Source: Bacteroidales bacterium (GTDB taxonomy: Bacteria; Bacteroidota; Bacteroidia; Bacteroidales; UBA932). From it: a stretch of DNA of 19,155 nucleotides. Both the position numbers and the translations under genes were made by a program. Positions 1 through 6,546 of this stretch are shown here, piece after piece. Below the pieces are notes generated by a model that was not told where the DNA came from, did not search any database, and saw nothing but the letters and a program-made list of their open reading frames with translations. How positions within the stretch are numbered: position 1 is the first letter of the stretch; the number at the start of each line of letters is the position of its first letter. The stretch covers positions 1-19,155 of the forward strand of contig JAGABD010000026.1 in assembly GCA_017614795.1 (NCBI GenBank), given 5' to 3'.

Positions 1-1
1 C

Positions 2-100
2 TGGGCCTCCGGCAGCATGCGCGGATTGCGCACCCGCGGCGGCAAGACCGTAGACCTGCGATGGAAGAACGGGAAGGTGGTCTCCCTTAAAGTCCGTTAA
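2..100 (+). CDS. C-terminal fragment of a probable GH95-like glycoside hydrolase (5' end outside window)
   Basis: An open frame runs from the window edge to a TAA at 98-100 and gives 32 residues. It contains GLRTRGGKTVDLRWKNGK, which resembles the end of GH95 alpha-L-fucosidase/galactosidase proteins, where a small beta-sandwich closes with a 'GLRARGGFEVDxxWKDGK' strand pair. Only the tail is visible, so catalytic residues and substrate cannot be judged. Its stop codon overlaps the stop of the convergent GH10 xylanase gene. A hemicellulose side-chain-removing enzyme would fit the neighbouring xylanases. The family assignment rests on one short motif; other multidomain glycosidases with a similar C-terminal sandwich remain possible. 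Confidence 0.5.
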   Translation, partial: WASGSMRGLRTRGGKTVDLRWKNGKVVSLKVR

Positions 101-1662
101 TTCAATTCGAAAGTTTCGCTGTGCTGACGGCCCTTAGGGTCGGTCCAACTGATGCGGTATGTGCCGCGGAAACCGCGCCAGGCAATCTTGCCGCCCTTCG
201 GTGCTAGTTCAAGATTTGTACGCCATTCGTGGTTGAACAACTGGTCCAGGGCGTAATAAGCGAGTTTAGGAGTCATGTCGCGACGGAAAAGGCCGGAAAT
301 GTTGGGTTCGCCGGCGGCCCCGCAGTTGTCCACGATGTTCCACCAGGTGATGCCCATCATCGAAGGCAGGCTGAACCACAGGCGGTAGAGATTGCGGGCG
401 ATTATCGCCTGGATCATCTCGCCGCGCTCCCCTTCTCCCGCCGAAGTGATGGTGATCTCGCTGAGGCAGGTGGGGACGCCGAAGGAGCCCAGCTTCGCAA
501 AGAACTCGCGAACCTCCGCCGGTTCAAGCAGCTTCCAGGCATTCTTCAGCGACTTGCCGGCGGCAATATCGGCGCATTGCTGAGGGTCGAAAAGATGCAT
601 CTGCGACCCGATCACCTCTATCTTCGCTCCTCGCGAAAGCAGGCTTTCCACCTCCTGGACGTAAGTGTCGCTGATATCGTAATCGTTGATATTCAGCAGC
701 TTGGCATCGGTGTCGTATTTCGCGGCCTCGTTGAAGGAGCGCCACACGTAATCCGGAAACATCGGCCCGTACTCCGACTTGCACATAGGCTGCGACGGGT
801 CCTTGATGCCGTGGTTCAGGTCGCGGGCGCTCTCATTCACCACGTCCCAGCTGCCGATCCTGTCGCCGTAATGAGTCATGATGCTGCGGATGCGTTCGTA
901 TGTCTGGCTTTCCAGCTGCGAAAGATAGGTCGGCAGAAGGTCGGCGATCTCCTGTGGAGTCATACTGTCGTATGACGGAGCGTGCATCGAGGATGTCTTG
1001 AACAGTATAATCTCCAGGGAGTCCAGCGCCCTGCGTTCGCTTTCGGGGATTCCTTCGGAGAGAAGCCAGCGGGGGTGCTGCCACTTGCGGGAAGGCCATA
1101 CCAGCGGATGTCCGTGGACCGCCACTCCGTGCTCGACGCACCAATCCACTATGGGGTCTACCGCAGGCCTGCGCCAATGCGGCTGGAAGTAGGGGTTCGT
1201 GACCGTGTTCCAGAATTCTTCCGTATCGGCGATACCGGCCTCGAAGCGCCTGTAGCCGGGATTCGGCTCGAAATCTTTCCAATAGAATGGCACGGTCGCG
1301 CGGTTGAAGAGAGTGCCGAACAACTCACGGTAGCGGGCGTTGGCCTCATAGCTTCCGAGCTGGTTCCAGTTGAACGCCGACGCTCCGAAGACAAACTTGG
1401 AGCTTATCTGCTCCACTTTAACCTTGGTTCCCTTCTTCACCGCCCCGACCTTGAAACTGGCGTCCGCCTTGCGGTAAGCGTCGATATCGGCATCCATCCG
1501 CGCCTGCTCGGCATCGTTCCAAATTGCCCAATATCCCTTCGCCATCACTCCCCCGACATCCTCGCTCTCCCTCGAAGGAACAACCGGCGACTGAGCTAAC
1601 GAAACAACGGGTGCCGCCACCATCAGCGCCATACCCAAAAAGAATTCTGACAGCTTCTTCAT
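97..1662 (-). CDS. Secreted GH10 endo-1,4-beta-xylanase
   Basis: This 521-residue protein has a type I signal peptide (MKKLSEFF then a hydrophobic stretch to about residue 22, cleavage probably after SLA-24) and a GH10 (beta/alpha)8 barrel. GH10 landmarks are in order: HGHPLVW at 183-189, WDVVNE at 272-277 with the acid/base Glu277, NDYD at 326-329, IGSQMH at 351-356, LSEIT at 400-404 with the nucleophile Glu402, and GITWWNI at 437-443. About 60 residues after the barrel form a beta-rich tail (residues ~480-521), possibly a small sandwich. The family cleaves internal beta-1,4 bonds of xylan; with no lipobox the enzyme should be periplasmic or exported. Its start codon lies one base after the stop of the winged-helix gene, so it is probably the last gene of that operon. 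Both catalytic glutamates are present. Confidence 0.93.
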   Translation of the reverse strand: MKKLSEFFLGMALMVAAPVVSLAQSPVVPSRESEDVGGVMAKGYWAIWNDAEQARMDADIDAYRKADASFKVGAVKKGTKVKVEQISSKFVFGASAFNWNQLGSYEANARYRELFGTLFNRATVPFYWKDFEPNPGYRRFEAGIADTEEFWNTVTNPYFQPHWRRPAVDPIVDWCVEHGVAVHGHPLVWPSRKWQHPRWLLSEGIPESERRALDSLEIILFKTSSMHAPSYDSMTPQEIADLLPTYLSQLESQTYERIRSIMTHYGDRIGSWDVVNESARDLNHGIKDPSQPMCKSEYGPMFPDYVWRSFNEAAKYDTDAKLLNINDYDISDTYVQEVESLLSRGAKIEVIGSQMHLFDPQQCADIAAGKSLKNAWKLLEPAEVREFFAKLGSFGVPTCLSEITITSAGEGERGEMIQAIIARNLYRLWFSLPSMMGITWWNIVDNCGAAGEPNISGLFRRDMTPKLAYYALDQLFNHEWRTNLELAPKGGKIAWRGFRGTYRISWTDPKGRQHSETFELN

Positions 1663-1663
1663 G

Positions 1664-1951
1664 CTACTTTGAGAAATACGCCATTATCGCCTTCTGATAA
1701 TTCAGAAGGGCGCTTGAGCCCTTTGAAGTAATGCGGCAAACCGTATGGGAACCGCGTCCTTCGCCGCTTCGGGAGACGCGGATATAGCCAGCCTCTTCGA
1801 GTTTGGAAATCTGCACGCTGAGGTTCCCTGCCGTAGACTTCGTAAGATCCTTGAGATACACGAAATCCGCGTCGTTCAGCGAGTCCAGCGCCGCCATTAT
1901 CTTGAGGCGCAACTCGTTGTGCAGCAAGGGATTCAGGTCCTTGAATTCCAT
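1664..1951 (-). CDS. Small winged-helix transcriptional regulator (HTH_34/MarR-ArsR-like)
   Basis: This 95-residue protein consists almost only of a winged-helix DNA-binding domain. An N-terminal helix (NELRLKIMAAL, 12-22) is followed by a helix-turn-helix (VYLKDLTKSTAGNLSVQISKLEEAGYI, about 31-57; recognition helix near 42-54) and a basic wing (VSRSGEGRGSHTVCRIT, 59-75), then a C-terminal helix likely used for dimerisation. This matches the Bacteroidota 'winged helix DNA-binding domain' family PF13601 in size and layout. It lies 3 bases after the membrane-protein gene and 1 base before the GH10 gene, so the three are almost certainly one transcript. By analogy with paired small regulators and membrane proteins it may be controlled by its upstream neighbour; ligand and targets are unknown. 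Confidence 0.82.
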   Translation of the reverse strand: MEFKDLNPLLHNELRLKIMAALDSLNDADFVYLKDLTKSTAGNLSVQISKLEEAGYIRVSRSGEGRGSHTVCRITSKGSSALLNYQKAIMAYFSK

Positions 1952-1954
1952 AAT

Positions 1955-2530
1955 TTAGTCCTTTTCGTACAGGTGTCCGGGTATGATGAGGGATGCCACC
2001 GCGCATAGCGCCACGCAAAGGGCCTGCCACGGCCAGAGTTCTCCCTGGAGGAGGAATGTCCCAATGCCGATGCCTGTTCCCACAAGGCCGCCAGCAATCA
2101 TCGGAGCGAAGCGCCGGCTTGTGCCGGTAATGAACGCGCCGGCACCTATCAGCAGGCATATCACCGGATTCTCCGCAATCTCATATAGTCCGGCAAAGCC
2201 GAAGATAAAACCGGCGATTCCAATGACGCACGCCGCAAAAATCCAGTAGTCCAGCACCAGTTTCGACTCTTTGGTGCGCATATGTGTGCGCTGCCGGTCA
2301 CGGCTGATGATTCTCGCCATAAGTGGCATGCCTATCGCCGGAATCCCCACCCAGAGCCATACGGCCCAATCCTGATGCAGAAACTGTAGAAGGATGAATT
2401 CCGCCAGATAGAACGAGGCTGCCAGCCATCCCCAAAGAGGGAACAGCCAGTTGCCCGAGTGGTTGTCGTCCATTTCAACTTTACCCCTGGTACGGGCAAT
2501 CACTTCGAGAGCGTCAAAGTTTTCTTCCAT
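1955..2530 (-). CDS. Six-helix membrane protein paired with the winged-helix regulator
   Basis: This 191-residue integral membrane protein has no signal peptide or enzyme motif. A 27-residue charged N-terminal part precedes hydrophobic segments at about 29-51, 55-75, 93-116, 122-136, 140-161 and 166-186. A basic loop (SRDRQRTHMRTKESK, 76-90) follows the second helix and should be cytoplasmic. Helices four and five are rich in glycine (IAGGLVGTGIGIG). It is the first gene of the operon with the regulator and GH10 xylanase, with a TAnnTTTG box just upstream. Small membrane proteins encoded with a winged-helix or PadR-type regulator are recurrent in Bacteroidota and are usually annotated hypothetical; a sensor or anti-regulator role is inference. 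I do not recognise a named family. Confidence 0.8.
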   Translation of the reverse strand: MEENFDALEVIARTRGKVEMDDNHSGNWLFPLWGWLAASFYLAEFILLQFLHQDWAVWLWVGIPAIGMPLMARIISRDRQRTHMRTKESKLVLDYWIFAACVIGIAGFIFGFAGLYEIAENPVICLLIGAGAFITGTSRRFAPMIAGGLVGTGIGIGTFLLQGELWPWQALCVALCAVASLIIPGHLYEKD

Positions 2531-2538
2531 ATCAGGGG

Positions 2539-2546
2539 CAAATATA
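2539..2546 (-). promoter_or_regulatory. Bacteroidota -7 box (TATATTTG) for the membrane protein/regulator/xylanase operon
   Basis: Read on the - strand the sequence is TATATTTG, an exact match to the Bacteroidota sigma-ABfr -7 consensus TAnnTTTG. It sits 8 bases upstream of the ATG at 2530, implying a very short leader. No convincing -33 TTG is seen at the expected distance. The ten bases CAAATATAGT at 2539-2548 recur at 4523-4532 upstream of the neighbouring lipoprotein gene. Confidence 0.5.
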
Positions 2547-2547
2547 G

Positions 2548-4488
2548 TTAATTGTGGTCGATATTGATGTAAGCAGTCTTACTGTGATCGTATTTCAGGC
2601 GGAACTTTATCTGCACATTTAGTGATGTCGTGCCGGACGGATTGCTGGTGGTGCGCATAAGCTTGGGATGATCGTCCCTGCCGCCTACTCCGGAGAAGGA
2701 GAAACCTTCAGCGTAGGCAGGGTCCAGTTCCACATCTGCCCAGTTCCAATAAGCATCTTCGGGGTCTGTAATCACTCCCAGCGAGAGGCCCATGCCATAG
2801 TTGCAGATGCCGCGTCTTTCGCTGTCGTTGATATATTCCCCGTTATGCAGATAGGTAATCTGGAAGGAGCTGGGTGTTTCTTCGGCCACCACCCTTACGG
2901 GCAGTTCACAACCGACGCTGTGATTGCTGCGGAGGCGCAGACGCAGAGTATAGTTACCCGGTTTTGAACTATTTTGGCCAATATATCCGCCCCAAGATGA
3001 ATAATAGAAAACGCCGTTGGGATTGGTTGCCGGATCTATTTCAATGCAAGCTACGCTCCAGCTACCTTGGTCCATAGGTGTATAGGAGGCTGCCGTAACA
3101 GGGACAGATGCCCACTTGCCAAGCACCAGATAAGAAGGCTCGAGCGTGAAAGAAGTGAACGGCCAGCCTTGTCCTGCCGTGATAATCACGAAAGGAGTAT
3201 AATTGTATCCGGGATAGTTGAAATAGACGTATACGTCCGAGTTGCCCGCGTCGGCCGTGCAGGTAAGGGTGTGGCTTGTCGCGTCATAAGAAAACCACGT
3301 GCCTTCGGTGTTTCCGCGGTACTGTTTGCCGAGCTGCAGTTTGCTCCAGTCGAAGGCGGCGCCGTCGGTGTAGTCCACCGAGAGACTTGCGCTTTCGTTT
3401 GGTTTGACAAAATTTTTATCGGCGCTGAGCGAAATATTGTCCAAAGTCGGTACCACCTGATCGATGACTGCGTGGCCGTAGATGCTGTATTCCGCGCCAA
3501 GGACTTCGTCTCCGGTATTGGGATTATATTCCTGGTTATTGAACAAGAGCGCGAAAAACACTTCGTACTGTCCTTCGTAACTCTTTACCTTCGCTTTCTC
3601 CTGGATCAGGAACTGGCTGCTGCCGTTCAGATTCAAGTTGCCCCAGATGCTGCCATCGGAAGAAGTACCGGTCTTCACACTGATCATCGAGGAGGCCTGC
3701 GTCATCCAGGATTCATCGTAGTTGCCGAACATTACTTCAGCCCAGGGATACTGTTTGAAGAATGCTTTGGTGAAAGTCTGGAGATTGCCCACGCAGGCGG
3801 CGGGAAGCACGAACTGGCCCCAGCCGTTGGTAGTGAGGTATGGGTTGCCTTCGGGGTCGTTTTCGCCGGTCGGCACTTCGTCGGCAAGAGTAAAGGAAAG
3901 CGCGTCGGTATTGGTGCCCACGTGCCAGCTGGACTCACCCGGATAGATGGTGTAGTCCTTAGTGCTGCCACCTTTCTTTGCAACGACGTAAACATTATCC
4001 TTGAGTTTCTGTGCCTTTTTCATAATCTCGCTCACCGGCTCTTCTGCATCAACCGCCAACACCGTCGCTGTCGCACTGGCAAGGTCGCCCTGCTGGAAGA
4101 GGCCGTCCGCCACATTCTCCTCAACCTTCTTGATGACACCCTTGACAGTGCCTCCCTTGAAGGATGCCGGGTCGCTGGCGGTGAAGGTCACGGTAATCTC
4201 TCCCCTCTCGTCGGTTGTTGCAGATGCCGGGCTGACGCTGCCGCCGGTGGCCGTAAAGCTGACGGTAGCGGTGTACTTGCTGATGTCGGCGACCGCCCTG
4301 CCGTCCGCGTCAGAAAAACTAAAGGTAAAAGTAAAAGCCGCCGTTCCGGCCGCCGAAATCTTCTGCGATTTAGGGCTGACCGAAAGCGAAGCCTCGTGGC
4401 CCCTGATATCCGGCGCATCTTTTTCGCCACAGGAAACAAACAATCCGGCCGCCATGGCCAAAATGCTGAACAATCTGATGGATTTCAT
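2548..4488 (-). CDS. Large surface lipoprotein with N-terminal Ig-like domain, function unknown
   Basis: This 646-residue protein has a lipoprotein signal peptide ending in LFVSC, lipidated Cys20 followed by GEKD; the acidic residues after Cys resemble the Bacteroidota surface-export signal. Residues ~33-146 look like a bacterial Ig-like (Big_1/invasin type) domain, with SVSPKSQKISAAGTAAFTF and the typical TTDERGEITVTFTA strand. The remaining ~500 residues are beta-rich and aromatic (many W, Y, G, N, S), with no catalytic motif I can name; a second Ig-like unit may begin near TLDNISLSADKNFVKPN. Composition and position between a GH10 operon and a divergent GH11 lipoprotein suggest glycan binding at the cell surface, as for SusE/F-type proteins, but this is inference. 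No SusC/SusD genes lie in the window. Confidence 0.85.
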   Translation of the reverse strand: MKSIRLFSILAMAAGLFVSCGEKDAPDIRGHEASLSVSPKSQKISAAGTAAFTFTFSFSDADGRAVADISKYTATVSFTATGGSVSPASATTDERGEITVTFTASDPASFKGGTVKGVIKKVEENVADGLFQQGDLASATATVLAVDAEEPVSEIMKKAQKLKDNVYVVAKKGGSTKDYTIYPGESSWHVGTNTDALSFTLADEVPTGENDPEGNPYLTTNGWGQFVLPAACVGNLQTFTKAFFKQYPWAEVMFGNYDESWMTQASSMISVKTGTSSDGSIWGNLNLNGSSQFLIQEKAKVKSYEGQYEVFFALLFNNQEYNPNTGDEVLGAEYSIYGHAVIDQVVPTLDNISLSADKNFVKPNESASLSVDYTDGAAFDWSKLQLGKQYRGNTEGTWFSYDATSHTLTCTADAGNSDVYVYFNYPGYNYTPFVIITAGQGWPFTSFTLEPSYLVLGKWASVPVTAASYTPMDQGSWSVACIEIDPATNPNGVFYYSSWGGYIGQNSSKPGNYTLRLRLRSNHSVGCELPVRVVAEETPSSFQITYLHNGEYINDSERRGICNYGMGLSLGVITDPEDAYWNWADVELDPAYAEGFSFSGVGGRDDHPKLMRTTSNPSGTTSLNVQIKFRLKYDHSKTAYINIDHN

Positions 4489-4522
4489 ATAATTGTTATT
4501 TAAGTTTATTTCATAAACCTTA

Positions 4523-4530
4523 CAAATATA
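4523..4530 (-). promoter_or_regulatory. Bacteroidota -7 box (TATATTTG) for the large lipoprotein gene
   Basis: The - strand reads TATATTTG, an exact TAnnTTTG match, 35 bases upstream of the lipoprotein ATG at 4488. The flanking bases (ACTATATTTG) equal those of the box before the membrane protein operon. It falls between two of the TAAAGTTTA-like boxes. Confidence 0.5.
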
Positions 4531-4542
4531 GTAAACTTTAAC

Positions 4543-4550
4543 TACCTTTA
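4543..4550 (+). promoter_or_regulatory. Possible -7 box (TACCTTTA) for the GH11 gene
   Basis: TACCTTTA is a one-mismatch match to TAnnTTTG on the + strand, 18 bases before the GH11 ATG at 4569. No clear -33 element is seen. It is the best candidate in the 80-bp divergent spacer but weaker than the - strand box. Confidence 0.3.
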
Positions 4551-4568
4551 TGGAAATAATTAAAGTTT

Positions 4569-5420
4569 ATGAAGAGATTTTTTATAGTTGCAGTAGTGAT
4601 GATGTCGGCAGTGGTGCTGGTTTCGTGCGGAAAAGACAATAAGGACAGCAAACCTAAGCAGGAGCAGATTGTCGGTGACGAGGACAACGGCGCCTACGAC
4701 CAGGATATGGGACACCCAGGCTCCGCGCATTCCATCAGCGGCAGCCAGGTGCAAGATATTACCGGAACTCCCTGGCAGATTGAGCAATGGTGTGATGGCG
4801 GCAGCAATGCGCTCTCATATTGGAGTAACGGCACATTTAAGGCTTCATGGAACAGACCTGGTGACTATCTCGTAAGCGTAGGCTACACCTACTCGACAAG
4901 CAATCCGATGAAACATACGGACAAGAAGTTTGCCGCGGACTACAATTACACAAAGTCCGGAAACGGCGGAGATTTCAGCTGGATGGGAGCATACGGATGG
5001 ACCTTAGAGCCCTTGACGGAATGGTTCATCATCGACGACAGTTTCGACTCTCGCACTGGTATGCCTTCATATGCCAAGGAGATGGGGAGTATCGATCTGG
5101 ACGGTGCCAAATATACAACCTATGCCGTTTGGAAAGAGAATTGTCCTACCATAATAGGAACTAAGAATTTTTTGCAGATCTGGTGCATACGATCATCGAA
5201 AAGATCAAAAGGACATATAAGCCTGCATGCGCATTTCAAAAAATTCGCCTCGTTGTTCCATGGTCAAACGGAGGCCATCCCTGTTTACGAAGATTCCAAC
5301 CAGACTGTCACAGTCGGTTGGGGGAAACTTTTCAGAGTCACTCTTGCCGCAGAAGTTGGTCAGAATGCTGTCGGCGGAATCGAGTACAATCACGTCAACA
5401 TTACCGACAATCAGCAGTAG
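4569..5420 (+). CDS. Lipid-anchored GH11 endo-1,4-beta-xylanase
   Basis: This 283-residue protein has a lipoprotein signal peptide (VVLVSC, Cys20, then GKDNKD), a ~40-residue acidic/polar linker, and a GH11 beta-jelly-roll from about residue 68 to 278. Landmarks are in order: an N-terminal strand pair with WCDGGSNALSYWSNGTFKASW, the segment YGWTLEPLTEWFI at 142-154 giving nucleophile Glu151, the thumb PTIIGT at 193-198, FLQIWCIRSSKRSKGHIS at 201-218, HFKKFASL, and LAAEVGQNAVGGIEY at 259-273 giving acid/base Glu262. Compared with typical GH11 enzymes the loop before the last catalytic strand (about 230-252) is longer and more polar, and the tryptophan of the usual QYWSVR is followed by Cys. 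It is transcribed divergently from the large lipoprotein and followed by a strong terminator. Surface xylan cleavage is inferred. Confidence 0.88.
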   Translation: MKRFFIVAVVMMSAVVLVSCGKDNKDSKPKQEQIVGDEDNGAYDQDMGHPGSAHSISGSQVQDITGTPWQIEQWCDGGSNALSYWSNGTFKASWNRPGDYLVSVGYTYSTSNPMKHTDKKFAADYNYTKSGNGGDFSWMGAYGWTLEPLTEWFIIDDSFDSRTGMPSYAKEMGSIDLDGAKYTTYAVWKENCPTIIGTKNFLQIWCIRSSKRSKGHISLHAHFKKFASLFHGQTEAIPVYEDSNQTVTVGWGKLFRVTLAAEVGQNAVGGIEYNHVNITDNQQ

Positions 5421-5468
5421 CCGCGCTGCAACCTGGCGGTCAACTACTTGATTATCAGCAAGAAAACC

Positions 5469-5504
5469 CAATCCTTCTACCCTAAAAACGGGGCAGAAGG
5501 ATTG
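5469..5504. terminator. Strong bidirectional rho-independent terminator between convergent GH11 and trmB
   Basis: Arms CAATCCTTCT (5469-5478) and AGAAGGATTG (5495-5504) pair perfectly over 10 bp; inside, CCC/GGG pairs extend the stem around an A-rich loop. It is followed by TTTT at 5505-5508 on the + strand and, read from the other side, by a TTTT made by AAAA at 5463-5466. It can therefore serve both the GH11 gene and the - strand trmB, which ends 41 bases away. Confidence 0.85.
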
Positions 5505-5544
5505 TTTTAAGACATTATAGATCAATAACTTAAGCGCCAGACAA

Positions 5545-6546
5545 TTAGTCCAGGCGGGCCTTTTCGGCGGCGCGGAGGGCCTTGGAGTCGAAGTCTTCGG
5601 GGTCGCGGGGGTAGGCGACGGGCTCGGTACCGTCGATGGTGAACGCCATATATGTTATCGGCAGCCCCTGCTTCAGGAACATCGATTCGTAGTAGGTTTG
5701 GACTTCGCGGACTTCGGCTGGAACCGGCATTGAAGGCGAAGCGGAGGCGGGCCTTGCCCCGACAAACGTCTCGCATTCGCTCGACCCCACCTCTCCGCTT
5801 CGCTGCGAGGTCCCCCCTCTTACGGCGCCGAGGGTGGCACGGTTTGCTGGGGCAAGGCTCGCCTCCGCACCATACAAGTCCTCAGTACAGGAAAGGATCG
5901 GGAAGTGGTTGACGGTGGCGACGGCGAGGGTGTAGAGGTGGAGGAAGCGGCTGTCGGTCTTCAGGTGGACGATGCCGCCGGGCTTCAAAAAACGCCTGTA
6001 GCGCTCCAGGAACACCGGCGAAGTCAGCCGGCTGTTCTCGCTCTTCATCTGCGGGTCGGAGAACGTCAGCCAAATCTCGGACACTTCGTCCGGGCCGAAA
6101 AACGCCCCGATAAACTCTATTCTCGTACGTAAAAATGCCACATTCCGCAGCCCTTCCTGCGTCGCAGTCTTGGCTCCGCGCCATAGCCTGGCACCCTTGA
6201 TATCTACTCCAATGTAAAACTTATCAGGGTTCCTTCTCGCCAACTCCAAAGTATACTCGCCCTTCCCACAGCCCAGCTCCAAAACGATAGGGAGATTGCC
6301 GCCGTGCGAGGGCGTATTGGAGGAAGGCGATGCCGGCTGGAGCTCCCCTTGTGGGACTCCGGACGGCCCTTTGCCTGACGCGAAGGACAGGCGGCCGTCA
6401 GCAAGAAACCATTCGTGCCAGTGCCCCTTCAGGGCGTGGTCACGCAGATGCTCGAAGCCATCGGCCAGGAGCTCGGAAGCGGAGGGCTGGATGAGGCAGG
6501 CGAAGGTCTCGTTCTCGGCGAACTTGCGAAGCTTGTCGTGTCCCAT
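5545..6546 (-). CDS. trmB: tRNA (guanine-N7)-methyltransferase TrmB with two repeat-derived insertions
   Basis: TrmB methylates G46 of tRNA using SAM. The 333-residue protein starts with MGHDKLRKFAENETF, as in Bacteroidota orthologues, and holds LELGCGKGEYT (89-99, SAM loop), GVDIKGARLWRG (113-124), FLRTRIEFI (138-146), WLTFSDPQ (159-166), FLKPGGIVHLKTDS (186-199) and a C-terminal TYYESMFLKQG (284-294). Orthologues are typically about 220-260 residues. The excess comes from residues ~49-84 and ~227-277, low-complexity stretches encoded by palindromic DNA, both between conserved blocks, so the enzyme may still fold. The usual FPDP reads FSDP (Ser163), and the normally basic KKxxKR stretch after it is SENSR. 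It lies 18 bases after ricT and ends the operon before the terminator. Confidence 0.92.
   Translation of the reverse strand: MGHDKLRKFAENETFACLIQPSASELLADGFEHLRDHALKGHWHEWFLADGRLSFASGKGPSGVPQGELQPASPSSNTPSHGGNLPIVLELGCGKGEYTLELARRNPDKFYIGVDIKGARLWRGAKTATQEGLRNVAFLRTRIEFIGAFFGPDEVSEIWLTFSDPQMKSENSRLTSPVFLERYRRFLKPGGIVHLKTDSRFLHLYTLAVATVNHFPILSCTEDLYGAEASLAPANRATLGAVRGGTSQRSGEVGSSECETFVGARPASASPSMPVPAEVREVQTYYESMFLKQGLPITYMAFTIDGTEPVAYPRDPEDFDSKALRAAEKARLD
5741..5868. repeat. Palindromic element in frame within trmB (C-terminal insertion)
   Basis: Left arm GCGGAGGCGGGCCTTGCCCC (5741-5760) and right arm GGGGCAAGGCTCGCCTCCGC (5849-5868) are complementary at 19 of 20 positions, and the pairing extends inward through CAAAC/GTTTG (5763-5767 and 5842-5846). 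The central ~75 bases contain a further small hairpin (ACCTC...GAGGT). The element covers the codons for TrmB residues ~227-268, an alanine/glycine/serine/arginine-rich stretch absent from typical TrmB. It looks like an inserted palindromic repeat kept in frame. Confidence 0.75.
6339..6399. repeat. Tandem hairpin element in frame within trmB (N-terminal insertion)
   Basis: Two adjacent inverted repeats are visible. The first (6339-6360) pairs GGAG-TCCC with GGGA-CTCC around CTTGT, with one bulged C. The second (6362-6399) pairs GACGGCC with GGCCGTC and GCCTG with CAGGC, with a four-base CTTT bulge. They encode about 20 of the ~36 extra residues (49-84) lying between HWHEWFL and NLPIVLELG of TrmB. 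The layout resembles REP/BIME-type paired hairpins normally found between genes. Confidence 0.65.

Larger units (their letters stand above)
4501..4570. repeat. Three TAAAGTTTA-like boxes spaced about 30 bp in the divergent lipoprotein promoter region
   Basis: TAAGTTTAT occurs at 4501-4509, the inverted form GTAAACTTTA at 4531-4540, and TAAAGTTTAT at 4561-4570, the last overlapping the GH11 start codon. The first copy also forms a hairpin-like inverted repeat GTTTAT-TTC-ATAAAC at 4504-4518. Spacing close to three helical turns would suit a regulator bound on one face, but the region is AT-rich and chance similarity is possible. Confidence 0.35.

Noticed and set aside
3067..4503. + strand open frame of 478 codons opposite the large lipoprotein
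   Set aside because: The - strand frame has a signal peptide, lipobox and Ig-like domain; the + frame has none and an Arg/Val-rich shadow composition.
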